From Halopseudomonas pelagia CL-AP6 (GTDB lineage: Bacteria > Pseudomonadota > Gammaproteobacteria > Pseudomonadales > Pseudomonadaceae), in the NCBI RefSeq assembly GCF_000410875.1, contig NZ_AROI01000025.1:1-64000 (forward strand): a stretch of DNA of 64,000 nt, written 5' to 3'. The notes below the pieces were generated by a model, which saw nothing but the letters and a program-made list of their open reading frames with translations, ran no database searches and was not told the origin of the DNA. Both the position numbers and the translations under genes were made by a program. Below, in pieces: positions 8,266-18,112 of this stretch (its first letter is position 1; each line of letters starts with the position of its first letter).

Positions 8266-10965
8266 TCAGATGGCGATCTGGTTGGGCTGAGTATTGTCAG
8301 ATTGCTGAGCACTGTTGCCCAGCGTTTCGATGATAGTCTGCTGCAATTGGCTGCACAGCTCGGGATCGGATAGCGCATGGTTATTGGCATCCGTGAGCAC
8401 GAATACGTCGTCCACGCGCTCACCCAGGGTAACGATTTTGGCATTCTGCACGCAGATGTCGAAGTCCAGCAGGATCCGTCCCATGCGCGCCAGCAGGCCG
8501 GGTCGGTCAGGCGCGCTCAGCTCGAGGATGGTGTGCTGGCCTTCGGGCGAGTTGAATATGGTCACTTCTGGAGCAAAGGAAAAGTGTTTTAACTGGCGCG
8601 GCACACGGCGTTGAATGATTGAGGGGTAGGCGTCCGGATCAGAGAGTGCTTCAATCAGGTCATGCTTGATCTGGCGAATACGAGCAGGGTTGTCACCAAT
8701 TGAGCTGCCATCGGCATCCAACACAATATAGGTATCCAGGCTGAAACGGTTGGTCGAGGTGATGATGCGTGCATCCTGAATGCTCAGGTTCAACTGATCC
8801 ATCGCCGCCACGGTCACCGCAAACAGGTCGTGCTGTTCGGGCGTGTAAATGAAGATTTGTGTGGCGCCCTCGAACTCGCGTTGGGCGGTTTCCTTGATCA
8901 GCACCAGCGGTCCGGCGTGGTCCGGGTGCTGGATGATCGCCTCGGTATGCCAGGCGACATCGCTCGCGGTATGGCGCAGGAAGTAATCCTCGCCTAACTG
9001 CTCCCACAGGGTTTCGGCATCCTCTTCATCAATGCCGCTGCGTACCACAATATCCAGTGCCGCCCGTTGGGTCTGGTGTACCTGCTCTTCACGGTCCGGA
9101 GGATTGTCCAGGCCGCGGCGCAGCGCGCGCTTGGTTTCGGTATAGAGCTGGCGCAGCAGCGAGGCGCGCCAGGAGTTCCATAGCGTCGGATTGGTGGCAT
9201 TGATATCGGCAATGGTCAGCACATACAGATAGTCCAGCCGCACCTGATTGCCCATCTGTACGGCAAAGTCGTGAATCACCTGCGGATCGGAAATGTCTTT
9301 GCGCTGGGCGGTAGTGGACATGATCAGGTGACTCTCCACCAGCCAACTGACCAAATGGGTATCCCAGGCCGGTAGCTGGTGGCGCTGGCAGAACTGCGTC
9401 GCATCCACGGCGCCCAGCGCGGAATGATCGCCACCACGGCCCTTGGCGATGTCGTGATACAGCCCCGCCATGTACAACAGGTCGGGCTTGGGCAGGCGAC
9501 AAAAAATCCGCCAGGCCAGGGGAAACTTTTCCTGGTACTCGGGCTGGTTGAGCTTGCGCAGATGCTTGATCAGATTCAGCGTGTGCGCATCCACGGTGTA
9601 GATATGAAATAGATCGTGCTGCATCTGGCCGACTATCTTGCCGAATTCCGGCAGGTAGCGGCCGAGGATGCCGTAGCGGTTCATGCGCCGCAGGTTGCGG
9701 TGAATGCCTTCCTTGCAGCGGAACAGTTCTACAAACAGGCTGGTATTGCGAATATCTGCGCGGAAGGCATCGTCGATCAGGTGCCGATGGTCGCGCAGCA
9801 GACGAATGCTGTCGGCTCGCACGCCGCGTATTTCGGGGTGCTGGGCCATCAGTAGGAAAATTTCCAACAACGCGAAGGGCGTGCGTTTGAACACCTGAGG
9901 ATGGGTTACCTCAATATAGTGATTGCGTACCTGGAAGCGGCTATTGATGGGTTCGATCACAGTGGTTTCGGCATTGCGCAGCAGAATCTCTTCAAAGTGC
10001 TGCATCAGCAGATCATTCAGCTCGGACAGTGACATCACCACCCGGTAATACTTCTGCATAAAGCGCTCAACAGCCAATTTGCTGTCGTTGTCTTCGTAGC
10101 CCATCATCTGCGCGATAGTGCGCTGGTGGTCGAACAGCAACCGGTCTTCGGCGCGCTTGGCAAGAATGTGCAGGGCAAATCGCACTTGCCATAAAAAAGC
10201 GCGGCCGGAGGTAAGAATGTTGTATTCGGCTTCGTTGAGAAAGCCGCGCTCGACCAGCTCGCGCAGATCGTTGGTGCCAAAGTGCCGCAACGCGACCCAG
10301 CCGATGGTCTGGATATCGCGCAGGCCACCCGGAGAGCTTTTGACGTTGGGTTCGAGGTTGTACTCGGTGTCGTTGTACTTGGCGTGGCGTTTGTGCTGCT
10401 CGGCTCGCTTGGCGCGGAAGAACCGGGCGTCATCCCACATCTGCTCGGCGCTGATGGTGCTGATCATGCTCTGCCGCAGTTGCTCGTCACCGGACAGGGT
10501 GCGCGATTCCATCAGGTTGGTGATCACCGTGATGTCGGCGCGTGCTTCTTCCTGGCATTCGCTGATCGAGCGCACGCTTTGGCCAACCTCCAGGCCAATA
10601 TCCCAGAGCAACATCAGAAACTGTTCGATGGATGCGTTATGGGCGTCCTGGCCGCTATCGCGTAGCAATATCAGCAGGTCTATATCCGAATGCGGATGCA
10701 ACTCGCCACGACCATAGCCGCCAACGGCGAGCAGGGCGATATCAGTGGCATCGGTGCTGGCTTGAATAGACCAGGCCTTGCGCAGGATCTGATCGGTAAA
10801 CCAGGCCCGCTCATAAATCAGCTTGTGAATGTCACGGCCGCCCTCGAAGCGCGCACGCAACACCGTATCCGCTTGGCGAATGGCTTTCTTGAAGGCGGCC
10901 ACAGGGCTGCTTTTCAGTGCCAGCTCAGCCTGGAACTGGCCTGGGTCGAACAGTTCATTATCCAC
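8266..10965 (-). CDS. glnD: bifunctional PII uridylyltransferase / uridylyl-removing enzyme
   Basis: Nitrogen sensor of 899 aa that uridylylates PII proteins when glutamine is low and removes UMP when it is high. Domains in order: nucleotidyltransferase with [19 protein letters not shown] at 82-99 (metal-binding DxD), a helical linker, an HD phosphohydrolase domain ([18 protein letters not shown]), and two C-terminal ACT domains (around [18 protein letters not shown] and [19 protein letters not shown]). Full length for the family. It lies 20 bases after map and 13 before dapC. Confidence 0.97.
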   Translation of the reverse strand: MDNELFDPGQFQAELALKSSPVAAFKKAIRQADTVLRARFEGGRDIHKLIYERAWFTDQILRKAWSIQASTDATDIALLAVGGYGRGELHPHSDIDLLILLRDSGQDAHNASIEQFLMLLWDIGLEVGQSVRSISECQEEARADITVITNLMESRTLSGDEQLRQSMISTISAEQMWDDARFFRAKRAEQHKRHAKYNDTEYNLEPNVKSSPGGLRDIQTIGWVALRHFGTNDLRELVERGFLNEAEYNILTSGRAFLWQVRFALHILAKRAEDRLLFDHQRTIAQMMGYEDNDSKLAVERFMQKYYRVVMSLSELNDLLMQHFEEILLRNAETTVIEPINSRFQVRNHYIEVTHPQVFKRTPFALLEIFLLMAQHPEIRGVRADSIRLLRDHRHLIDDAFRADIRNTSLFVELFRCKEGIHRNLRRMNRYGILGRYLPEFGKIVGQMQHDLFHIYTVDAHTLNLIKHLRKLNQPEYQEKFPLAWRIFCRLPKPDLLYMAGLYHDIAKGRGGDHSALGAVDATQFCQRHQLPAWDTHLVSWLVESHLIMSTTAQRKDISDPQVIHDFAVQMGNQVRLDYLYVLTIADINATNPTLWNSWRASLLRQLYTETKRALRRGLDNPPDREEQVHQTQRAALDIVVRSGIDEEDAETLWEQLGEDYFLRHTASDVAWHTEAIIQHPDHAGPLVLIKETAQREFEGATQIFIYTPEQHDLFAVTVAAMDQLNLSIQDARIITSTNRFSLDTYIVLDADGSSIGDNPARIRQIKHDLIEALSDPDAYPSIIQRRVPRQLKHFSFAPEVTIFNSPEGQHTILELSAPDRPGLLARMGRILLDFDICVQNAKIVTLGERVDDVFVLTDANNHALSDPELCSQLQQTIIETLGNSAQQSDNTQPNQIAI

Positions 10966-10985
10966 AACGGACCCCAGACAGCAGT

Positions 10986-11774
10986 TTATTGAAAGCTTTC
11001 TTCGTGACGGCGCGTCAGCACTTCATAGCCGTCGGCGGTAACCAGAATGGTGTGCTCCCATTGCGCGGAAAGCTTGCGATCCTTGGTAATGGCGGTCCAG
11101 CCATCGCCGAGCAGCCGGGTTTCATGCCGGCCCTGGTTGATCATTGGCTCGATGGTGAAGGTCATGCCCTCTTTCAGCTCCATGCCGGTGCCAGCGCGGC
11201 CATAATGCAGAACCTGTGGCTCTTCGTGAAACACTTTGCCGATGCCATGGCCACAATATTCGCGCACCACACTGTAGTGGTTGGCATGTGCGTGATCCTG
11301 GATCACCTGGCCAATGTCGCCCAAACGTGCCCCAGGTCGTACGACCTCGATGCCTTTGTACATGCATTCCTGGGTGACCCGCGTCAGGCGTTGGGCCCAC
11401 TCGGGCACATCACCGACCATGAACATCTTGCTGGTGTCGCCGTGGTAGCCATCTTTGATCACGGTGACGTCGATGTTCAGACAGTCGCCGTTTTTTAGCG
11501 GTTTGTCGTTCGGGATGCCGTGGCAGACCACATGGTTCAACGAGGTGCAGATCGACTTGGGAAAGCCCGGGCGGCCTGGCGCGGCGCCATAGTTAAGTGG
11601 CGCGGGAATGGCTTTCTGTACATTGACGATGTGTTCGTGGCACAGCCGGTCGAGTTCGTCGGTGGTCACGCCCACGCGAACATGTTCGCCGATCATTTCC
11701 AGGACCTCAGCGGCCAGGCGTCCGGCAATACGCATGCCGGCAATATCTTCCGGGGTTTTGATGGTCACGCTCAT
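10986..11774 (-). CDS. map: methionine aminopeptidase type I
   Basis: Removes the initiator methionine from nascent proteins; 262 aa. The dinuclear-metal ligands are in place: D102 (LNIDVT), D113 (HGDTSKM), H176 (CGHGIG), then Glu in FTIEPM and EHTILVT, with substrate-binding H85 in VVCHGIPN. It is the first gene of the minus-strand operon with glnD, dapC and dapD, and is divergent from rpsB across 288 bases. A candidate map promoter on the minus strand of that spacer (TTGTTC, 17 bases, TTAATT) is weak. Confidence 0.97.
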   Translation of the reverse strand: MSVTIKTPEDIAGMRIAGRLAAEVLEMIGEHVRVGVTTDELDRLCHEHIVNVQKAIPAPLNYGAAPGRPGFPKSICTSLNHVVCHGIPNDKPLKNGDCLNIDVTVIKDGYHGDTSKMFMVGDVPEWAQRLTRVTQECMYKGIEVVRPGARLGDIGQVIQDHAHANHYSVVREYCGHGIGKVFHEEPQVLHYGRAGTGMELKEGMTFTIEPMINQGRHETRLLGDGWTAITKDRKLSAQWEHTILVTADGYEVLTRRHEESFQ

Positions 11775-11892
11775 GAAAGGTCTCTCTTGGTGGCGGCGCC
11801 TTGCGGCGTACAGTAATTAAAGTCAGTCAGTTTAACAGAACAAGCAGGGTGCTGTTGAGCGCTCCGTGCCATGACCGCTGGGCACCTGCGAC

Positions 11893-11921
11893 TTTATTCG
11901 GTTCCAGTTATATGGTATAAA
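11893..11921 (+). promoter_or_regulatory. predicted rpsB promoter
   Basis: A TATAAA -10-like hexamer at 11916-11921 with a weak -35 (TTTATT, 11893-11898) at 17 bp spacing. It would give a leader of about 135 bases before rpsB, as expected for an autoregulated ribosomal protein gene. Confidence 0.4.
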
Positions 11922-12009
11922 GCGCCGCGCCTGAATAAACGTCTGTTGCAGACGCCAGGCTTAAACCGAAACCGCACACGTATCGTCACATTGTCTTGGG
12001 TGCCCTCAG

Positions 12010-12043
12010 GGGTTGGACATTGGGATGCGTGGAGGCTCAACCC
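12010..12043 (+). promoter_or_regulatory. hairpin in the rpsB 5' leader, candidate S2 autoregulatory element
   Basis: The arms GGGTTG (12010-12015) and CAACCC (12038-12043) can pair just upstream of the rpsB ribosome-binding region. Gammaproteobacterial rpsB leaders are known to carry conserved structures through which S2 represses its own translation. That this hairpin is the same element is inference from position. Confidence 0.4.
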
Positions 12044-12062
12044 GAACTACATTGGAGCTGTC

Positions 12063-12806
12063 ATGACTCAAGTATCTATGCGCGATATGCTGAAGGCCGG
12101 TGCGCACTTTGGCCACCAAACCCGTTACTGGAACCCGAAGATGGGCAAGTTCATCTTCGGTGCTCGCAACAAGATCCACATCATCAACCTGGAAAAGACC
12201 ATGCCGATGTTTCACGATGCCTTGAGCTTCGTGGAAAAGCTGGCCTCCGGCAAGAACAAGCTGCTGTTCGTCGGCACCAAGCGTGCTGCCAGCAAGATCA
12301 TTGCTGAAGAAGCCACTCGTGCCGGCATGCCGTATGTCGACCACCGCTGGTTGGGCGGCATGCTCACCAACTACAAGACCATTCGCGCCTCGATCAAGCG
12401 TCTGCGCGACCTGGAAATCCAGGCCGATGATGGCACCTTCACCAAGTTGACCAAGAAAGAAGCGCTGATGCGCACTCGTGATCTGGAAAAGCTTGATCGC
12501 AGCCTTGGTGGTATCAAGGACATGGGCGGTCTGCCTGATGCGCTGTTCGTTATCGACGTTGAGCACGAGCGCATTGCTATTACTGAAGCCAATAAGCTGG
12601 GTATCCCGGTTATCGGTATCGTTGATACCAACAGCAGCCCGGATGGCGTCGATTACGTTATCCCCGGCAACGATGACGCTATCCGCGCCATCAAGCTGTA
12701 CGCGGCGGCCATGGCCGATGCGGTACTGAGTGGCAAGAACAACAACGGTGGCGCTGACGAATTTGTTGAAGAGTCAGCCCCCGCCGCTGAGGCATCAGAA
12801 GGCTGA
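12063..12806 (+). CDS. rpsB: 30S ribosomal protein S2
   Basis: Small-subunit protein of 247 aa with the highly conserved N-terminus [20 protein letters not shown], the [12 protein letters not shown] segment, [14 protein letters not shown] and the [29 protein letters not shown] C-terminal core. The ATG at 12063 follows GGAG and matches family N-termini; the open frame extends 64 codons upstream only because the leader lacks stops. It is paired with tsf, and the strong hairpin terminator at 12837-12861 lies between them. The leader probably mediates autoregulation by S2. Confidence 0.98.
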   Translation: MTQVSMRDMLKAGAHFGHQTRYWNPKMGKFIFGARNKIHIINLEKTMPMFHDALSFVEKLASGKNKLLFVGTKRAASKIIAEEATRAGMPYVDHRWLGGMLTNYKTIRASIKRLRDLEIQADDGTFTKLTKKEALMRTRDLEKLDRSLGGIKDMGGLPDALFVIDVEHERIAITEANKLGIPVIGIVDTNSSPDGVDYVIPGNDDAIRAIKLYAAAMADAVLSGKNNNGGADEFVEESAPAAEASEG

Positions 12807-12836
12807 TCGGTATCTCGTACCGTTTTATGCCGAGGT

Positions 12837-12861
12837 AAAAAGGGGGCTATGCCCCCTTTTT
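12837..12861 (+). terminator. intrinsic terminator/attenuator between rpsB and tsf
   Basis: A perfect 11-bp stem (AAAAAGGGGGC / GCCCCCTTTTT) with a three-base TAT loop ends in five T. It lies 31 bases after the rpsB stop and 82 bases before tsf, so it likely reduces tsf expression relative to rpsB or separates two transcripts. Confidence 0.88.
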
Positions 12862-12943
12862 GCAATATCTTGAACGCAACATGATACGGCTACCCACCTA
12901 TCTGCAGGGTGGTCCAACATCAAGCAAGCTAGAGGAACAATTC

Positions 12944-13813
12944 ATGTCACAGATTTCTGCAGCCATGGTCAAAGAACTGCGCGAGCGCACTGGCCAAGGC
13001 ATGATGGATTGCAAAAAAGCATTGACCGAAGCCGGTGGCGACATCGAAAAAGCAATCGATGATATGCGTGCTGCTGGTTCCATCAAGGCTGCCAAAAAAG
13101 CCGGCAACATTGCCGCTGAAGGTGCCATCGGCGTCAAACTGGCTGACGACAACAAGTCTGCCGTGATTATCGAAGTCAACTCCCAGACCGATTTCCTGGC
13201 TCTGCAGGACGATTTCAAAGGCTTTGTCAGCGCCAGTCTGGATAAGGCGTTTGCCGCTGGTTACAGCGATGCGGTTCCGTTGATCGCCGATCAGGAAACG
13301 GCCCGTGAGGCGCTGGTTGCCAAGTGTGGCGAGAACGTCAATATCCGTCGTTTGACTCGCGTTGAAGGCGATATGGTCGGTGCTTACCTGCACGGCCATC
13401 GTATCGGCGTGGTTGTTACCCTGAAGGGTGGCAATGCCGAATTGGCCAAGGATATTGCCATGCACGTGGCTGCCAGCAACCCGCAGTTCCTGGATGCCAG
13501 TCAAGTATCTGATGAAGCCATTGCTAAAGAAAAGGAAATTTTCCTGGCGCTGAATGCCGAGAAAATCGCCGGCAAGCCGGAAAACATTGTTGAAAATATG
13601 GTCAAGGGCCGTATCAACAAGTTCCTGTCTGAAGCCAGCCTGGTTGAGCAGGCCTTCATCAAGGATCCAGAAATTAAAGTCGGTGAGCTGGCCAAGAAAG
13701 CCGGTGCTGAAATCATTTCCTTCGTACGTTACGAAGTGGGTGAAGGCATCGAACGCGCCGAAGTTGATTTCGCTGCCGAGGTAGCCGCCCAGGTTGCCGC
13801 TACCAAGCAGTGA
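12944..13813 (+). CDS. tsf: translation elongation factor Ts
   Basis: Guanine-nucleotide exchange factor for EF-Tu, 289 aa. The N-terminal UBA-like domain with ERTGQGMMDCKKALTEAGGD and the core NSQTDFLAL motif (around residues 78-86) are diagnostic. The ATG at 12944 has AGAGGA at 12931-12936; the in-frame extension to 12860 is leader. It is flanked by terminators at 12837-12861 and 13876-13910, so it can be a monocistronic unit with readthrough from rpsB. Confidence 0.98.
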   Translation: MSQISAAMVKELRERTGQGMMDCKKALTEAGGDIEKAIDDMRAAGSIKAAKKAGNIAAEGAIGVKLADDNKSAVIIEVNSQTDFLALQDDFKGFVSASLDKAFAAGYSDAVPLIADQETAREALVAKCGENVNIRRLTRVEGDMVGAYLHGHRIGVVVTLKGGNAELAKDIAMHVAASNPQFLDASQVSDEAIAKEKEIFLALNAEKIAGKPENIVENMVKGRINKFLSEASLVEQAFIKDPEIKVGELAKKAGAEIISFVRYEVGEGIERAEVDFAAEVAAQVAATKQ

Positions 13814-13875
13814 GCATGCGAACTGAACCACGCATGGCAGGCCACCTTCAAGGCGGTCTGTAGTCAGGTTTACAG

Positions 13876-13910
13876 AGAGGCTTCCCGCGCAGGCGGGAAG
13901 CCTCTTTTTT
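13876..13910 (+). terminator. intrinsic terminator after tsf
   Basis: A 13-bp perfect stem (AGAGGCTTCCCGC / GCGGGAAGCCTCT) with a GCAG loop, followed by five more T. It lies 62 bases after the tsf stop. Confidence 0.93.
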
Positions 13911-13993
13911 AAGGAAACACTGAACAAGTGGCTACCGGTAGTGTCGGTTGTAACTCGTTAATTGTTTCGCCATTCCCGAGCAGGAGAGTCAAT

Positions 13994-14728
13994 ATGGCCC
14001 AGGTACCCAGCAGCCGTCAGCCCAAGTACAAGCGTATTCTACTCAAACTCAGTGGCGAGGCCCTGATGGGCACGGAGGGTTTCGGTATCGATCCCAAAGT
14101 GCTGGATCGGATGTCCCTGGAAATTGGCCAGTTGATCGGCATTGGTGTGCAAATTGGCTTGGTGATTGGCGGCGGCAATCTGTTCCGCGGTGCGGCGCTG
14201 CATGCGGCCGGCATGGATCGTGTTACCGGCGATCATATGGGTATGCTGGCGACGGTGATGAACGCTCTGGCTATGCGTGATTCGCTGGAGCGCTCGAATA
14301 TTCAGACCCGCGTTATGTCAGCCATTACCATGGAAGGGGTAACCGAGCACTACGATCGACGCAAGGCGATGCGCTACCTTAGCAGTGGTGACGTGGTAAT
14401 ATTCTCTGCTGGAACCGGCAACCCTTTCTTTACCACCGATACAGCTGCGTGCCTGCGCGGTATCGAAATGGACGCTGACCTGGTGCTGAAAGCCACCAAG
14501 GTTGATGGGGTGTATAACGCCGACCCGATGAAGGACCCGAATGCCGAGCGGTTTGATACCTTGACCTATGATCAGGTGTTGGATCTGAAGCTGGGGGTGA
14601 TGGATCTGACGGCTATCTGCCTGATCCGTGATCACAAGATGCCATTGCGTGTATTTAACATGAACAAACCTGGCGCGCTGCTCAATGCGGTAGTAGGCAG
14701 CGCCGAAGGTACATTGATCGAGGGTTGA
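13994..14728 (+). CDS. pyrH: UMP kinase
   Basis: Phosphorylates UMP to UDP with ATP; 244 aa, hexameric amino-acid-kinase fold. Motifs: [14 protein letters not shown] at the N-terminus, [10 protein letters not shown] (phosphate-binding loop), the [16 protein letters not shown] segment and KATKVDGVY. The ATG at 13994 is chosen for the GGAGAG upstream; 22 earlier in-frame codons after the tsf terminator are unlikely to be coding. It heads the run pyrH-frr-uppS-cdsA-dxr, with 3 bases to frr. No convincing promoter was found in the 83 bases after the terminator. Confidence 0.97.
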   Translation: MAQVPSSRQPKYKRILLKLSGEALMGTEGFGIDPKVLDRMSLEIGQLIGIGVQIGLVIGGGNLFRGAALHAAGMDRVTGDHMGMLATVMNALAMRDSLERSNIQTRVMSAITMEGVTEHYDRRKAMRYLSSGDVVIFSAGTGNPFFTTDTAACLRGIEMDADLVLKATKVDGVYNADPMKDPNAERFDTLTYDQVLDLKLGVMDLTAICLIRDHKMPLRVFNMNKPGALLNAVVGSAEGTLIEG

Positions 14729-14731
14729 GGA

Positions 14732-15289
14732 ATGATCAACGATATTAAGAAAGAAGCCCAGGAACGAATGAAGAAGTCTGTCGAGTCCCTGGATCATGCC
14801 TTTGCCAAAATTCGTACCGGCCGAGCGCACCCGAGTATTCTGGACAGCGTCATGGTGTCCTACTACGGTGCCAACACCCCTCTGCGCCAAGTCGCCAACG
14901 TTAACGTTGAGGACTCCCGCACGCTGGCTCTGACCGTGTTCGATCGTAGCATGATCCAGGCGGTGGAAAAGGCCATCATGACCTCTGATCTGGGGCTGAA
15001 CCCGGCTACAGCAGGTACTACCATTCGCGTACCGATGCCCGCTCTTACCGAAGAAACGCGCAAGGGCTTTACCAAGACTGCGCGCTCTGAGGCGGAAAAT
15101 GCCCGTGTCGCTGTGCGTAACATCCGCCGTGATGCGCTGGGTCAAATCAAGGATCTGCAGAAAGAAAAAGAGATCGGCGAAGATGATGAGCACCGGGCCG
15201 CCGATGAAGTGCAGAAGCTGACTGACAAATATGTCGCCGAGATCGACAAGGCGCTGGAAGCCAAGGAAGCGGATCTGATGGCCATTTGA
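14732..15289 (+). CDS. frr: ribosome recycling factor
   Basis: Splits post-termination ribosomes together with EF-G. The 185 aa length is exact for the family. Visible features are the conserved [11 protein letters not shown] segment near residues 29-39, the [16 protein letters not shown] segment and the C-terminal helix with [19 protein letters not shown]. It starts 3 bases after pyrH with GAGG overlapping the pyrH stop region. Confidence 0.98.
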   Translation: MINDIKKEAQERMKKSVESLDHAFAKIRTGRAHPSILDSVMVSYYGANTPLRQVANVNVEDSRTLALTVFDRSMIQAVEKAIMTSDLGLNPATAGTTIRVPMPALTEETRKGFTKTARSEAENARVAVRNIRRDALGQIKDLQKEKEIGEDDEHRAADEVQKLTDKYVAEIDKALEAKEADLMAI

Positions 15290-15313
15290 TGGTCCATTCC
15301 TGGTGTTGAACGG

Positions 15314-16066
15314 ATGAGCGAAATTATGGCCGTAAGTCCAGCGCGATCCGTGCCCCGGCATGTTGCCATCATTATGGATGGCAACAACCGCTGGGCGCGT
15401 AAACGCCTGCTGCCCGGGGTGGCCGGCCATAAGGCCGGTGTCGATGCGGTCAGGGCAGTAATTGAAGTCTGCGCCGAAGAGGGTGTTGAAGTACTCACTC
15501 TGTTTGCTTTTTCTAGCGAGAACTGGCGCCGACCGGAAGCGGAAGTGGGCGCGCTAATGGAGCTATTCCTCAGCGCCTTGCGTCGCGAAGTGAAACGCTT
15601 GCGTGAGAATGGTATAAAACTCTGCATTGTCGGAGACCGCAGTCGCTTTGCTCCCGAATTACGTCAGGCGATGCTGGATGCGGAGGCGCAAACGGCTGAA
15701 GGTCGACGCCTCACTTTGGTGGTTGCCGCTAACTATGGCGGGCAGTGGGATATCGCCCAGGCGGTTAAAAAACTTGCCGGTCAGGTGCTGGAAGGGCAAT
15801 TGACGCTGGATCAGATTACCGAGCCGCAAGTGGAGGCCGCGTTGAGTACGGCCAGTTGGCCACTGCCGGATTTGTGTATTCGTACCGGTGGCGAACGTCG
15901 CGTCAGCAACTTTCTATTATGGCAGTTGGCCTATGCCGAACTGTACTTTTCCGATCTTTACTGGCCTGATTTCAAACAGGAAGCCCTCCGCGAAGCCTTT
16001 GCTGACTTTGCTCGGCGCCAGCGCCGCTTCGGCAAAACCAGCGATCAACTAGCGGCGGAATCCTGA
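15314..16066 (+). CDS. uppS: undecaprenyl diphosphate synthase
   Basis: cis-Prenyltransferase of 250 aa making the C55 carrier for peptidoglycan and O-antigen. The catalytic Asp is D22 in IIMDGNNRWARKR, followed by GHKAGVDAVR, FAFSSENWRRP and the C-terminal RTGGERRVSNFLLWQLAYAE region. An in-frame ATG at 15326 (MAVSPARS) is an alternative start. The stop overlaps the cdsA start (TGATG). Confidence 0.97.
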   Translation: MSEIMAVSPARSVPRHVAIIMDGNNRWARKRLLPGVAGHKAGVDAVRAVIEVCAEEGVEVLTLFAFSSENWRRPEAEVGALMELFLSALRREVKRLRENGIKLCIVGDRSRFAPELRQAMLDAEAQTAEGRRLTLVVAANYGGQWDIAQAVKKLAGQVLEGQLTLDQITEPQVEAALSTASWPLPDLCIRTGGERRVSNFLLWQLAYAELYFSDLYWPDFKQEALREAFADFARRQRRFGKTSDQLAAES

Positions 16067-16881
16067 TGCTCAAACAGCGAATCATTACAGCGGTTATCTT
16101 GGCTCCCCTGGCGATTGCTGGCTTTATATTGCTGGAGGGCCGGGGGTTTGCGCTGTTTATCGGTGCGGTTGTCACTCTCGCTGCGTGGGAATGGGCTAGG
16201 CTGGCGGGTGAAACCAGCCAGAAAGGCCGAGTTGTCTATGCGTTGGTTGTCGCTTTGCTCATGCTGGGCCTTTATCGGGTCAACTGGCCTGCGCAATACC
16301 TGTTTATTCCTGCGGTTATCTGGTGGGTGCTGGCGGCTGTCATGGTCGTGCGCTATCCACGTGGGCGAGAGTTGTGGGCTGGCGCCATGCTCGCCCAGTT
16401 ATTTGGCCTGCTGATATTACTCCCTGCCTGGTACGGCTTGATCTGGTTGCGTGAGACCGCCAACGGTCTGTGGTTGATCATGGCGTTAATGGTGCTGGTA
16501 TGGGCCGCTGATATCGGCGCTTATTTTGCCGGTAAAACCTGGGGCAAGCACAAGCTGATGGCCAATGTCAGTCCGGGCAAGACCATTGAGGGCTTCTTGG
16601 GCGGATTGGTGTTCACCCAAGTGTTGACGCTGATGGCCCTGATGTATCTGGGCTGGTCATTGGGCTCGGTATTGCTGGGTTTGCTGGGGGCGGCTCTGGT
16701 GGTGACCTTCTCGGTTGTTGGTGATCTGACTGAAAGTCTTTTCAAGCGTGATCAGGGTCTCAAGGACAGCAGTAACTTGCTGCCGGGCCATGGTGGCGTA
16801 CTCGACCGTATTGACAGTCTGACCGCTGCGATACCGGTTTTCGCCCTGTGCTGGCTGCTGGCCGGGGGTCAGTTAGGGTGA
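16066..16881 (+). CDS. cdsA: phosphatidate cytidylyltransferase
   Basis: Inner-membrane enzyme of 271 aa making CDP-diacylglycerol from CTP and phosphatidate. About seven to eight hydrophobic segments are visible through the length. The C-terminal CDS signature is intact: [18 protein letters not shown] followed by [18 protein letters not shown]. It is coupled to uppS by a one-base overlap and to dxr by a four-base overlap (GTGA). Confidence 0.97.
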   Translation: MLKQRIITAVILAPLAIAGFILLEGRGFALFIGAVVTLAAWEWARLAGETSQKGRVVYALVVALLMLGLYRVNWPAQYLFIPAVIWWVLAAVMVVRYPRGRELWAGAMLAQLFGLLILLPAWYGLIWLRETANGLWLIMALMVLVWAADIGAYFAGKTWGKHKLMANVSPGKTIEGFLGGLVFTQVLTLMALMYLGWSLGSVLLGLLGAALVVTFSVVGDLTESLFKRDQGLKDSSNLLPGHGGVLDRIDSLTAAIPVFALCWLLAGGQLG

Positions 16882-18062
16882 GCAAAGCCTGGATCACTAT
16901 TCTGGGCGCGACCGGCTCTATCGGCGTGAGCACGCTGGATGTAATCGCGCGGCATGCCGATCGTTATGCGGTTTACGCGCTGACAGGTTTCAGCCGTATG
17001 CTGGAGCTGGAAGCGCAATGTCTGATCCATCAGCCACTATTTGCAGTGGTCGCTGACCAGGCGCAGGCCTGCGCGTTACAGCAGTCGTTGCGCCAAGCGG
17101 GCAGCAAGACAGAAGTGCTTTGGGGTGAGGAAGCGCTGGCACGGGTTGCGGGGGATTCACAGGTCGAGGTGGTAATGGCGGCCATCGTCGGCGCCGCTGG
17201 TCTGCGTCCGACCCTGGCTGCAGTACAGGCGGGTAAACGCGTGCTGTTGGCCAACAAGGAGGCGCTGGTGATGTCCGGCGCGCTCTTTATGCAGGCGGTG
17301 CGAGATTCTGGTGCGGTGTTGCTGCCCATCGACAGTGAGCACAATGCGATATTTCAATGTATGCCTGCCGATTATCAAGCCGGGCTTGGCAAGGTCGGCG
17401 TACGCCGTATTCTGCTAACGGCCTCCGGTGGCCCCTTCCGCGATATGCGCGCCGAAGATCTTGCCTCAGTCACTCCCAAGCAGGCTTGTGCGCACCCTAA
17501 CTGGTCCATGGGGCAGAAAATTTCCGTCGATTCGGCCAGTATGATGAACAAGGGGCTCGAGTTGATCGAGGCCTGTTGGCTATTTGATGCTCGTCCCGAT
17601 CAGATCGAGGTGGTCGTGCATCCGCAAAGCGTAGTTCATTCGCTGGTGGATTATGTGGATGGTTCGGTGATCGCTCAGTTGGGTAACCCGGATATGCGCA
17701 CGCCCATTGCCCATGCGCTTGCCTGGCCCGAACGCATCGATTCGGGCGTGAGTGCGCTGGATCTGCTTGCCACTGGTAGCCTGGATTTCCGTGCGCCTGA
17801 TCTCAAGCTGTTTCCGTGTCTCGGCCTGGCACGCCAGGCGGCGGAGGCGGGAGGCACCGCTTGTGCGCAACTGAATGCGGCCAACGAGGTAGCGGTAGAG
17901 GCTTTTCTGGCTGGGCGCATTGGTTTTACCGATATCCCTGTTATCATCGAAGCAACACTGAACCGTATGACCCCAGAGCCTGTCGAAGACCTGAACCACA
18001 TCATGGCCGCTGATGCTCTGGCGCGCGAGCATGCCCAACGCTGGCTCGCCAACCGGCACTGA
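16878..18062 (+). CDS. dxr: 1-deoxy-D-xylulose 5-phosphate reductoisomerase
   Basis: NADPH-dependent second step of the MEP isoprenoid pathway, 394 aa. NADPH motif GATGSIG at 10-16, [10 protein letters not shown] near 125, [11 protein letters not shown] with the metal-binding Asp/Glu, and the flexible-loop region [19 protein letters not shown]. The start is a GTG at 16878, overlapping the cdsA stop; this gives the family-typical [10 protein letters not shown]-terminus, whereas the frame upstream runs inside cdsA. ispD of the same pathway lies at 36951. Confidence 0.97.
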   Translation: MSKAWITILGATGSIGVSTLDVIARHADRYAVYALTGFSRMLELEAQCLIHQPLFAVVADQAQACALQQSLRQAGSKTEVLWGEEALARVAGDSQVEVVMAAIVGAAGLRPTLAAVQAGKRVLLANKEALVMSGALFMQAVRDSGAVLLPIDSEHNAIFQCMPADYQAGLGKVGVRRILLTASGGPFRDMRAEDLASVTPKQACAHPNWSMGQKISVDSASMMNKGLELIEACWLFDARPDQIEVVVHPQSVVHSLVDYVDGSVIAQLGNPDMRTPIAHALAWPERIDSGVSALDLLATGSLDFRAPDLKLFPCLGLARQAAEAGGTACAQLNAANEVAVEAFLAGRIGFTDIPVIIEATLNRMTPEPVEDLNHIMAADALAREHAQRWLANRH

Positions 18063-18112
18063 GCACCACCATGCTCAGCCTTCTGTCTTTTACATTCCAG
18101 ATGAGGCGTTGA

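Noticed and set aside
11871-12062. 64-codon N-terminal extension of rpsB
   Set aside because: S2 proteins start at [12 protein letters not shown] N-termini, and the extension covers the promoter and leader; it is open only by chance.
12947-13927. 326-codon antisense ORF across tsf
   Set aside because: It mirrors the codon phase of tsf, has no ribosome-binding site and a composition unlike a real protein; an artefact of GC-biased codons.
14318-15430. 370-codon antisense ORF across pyrH, frr and uppS
   Set aside because: It crosses three certain genes on the other strand and resembles no family; the His/Arg/Gly-rich translation is typical of shadows.
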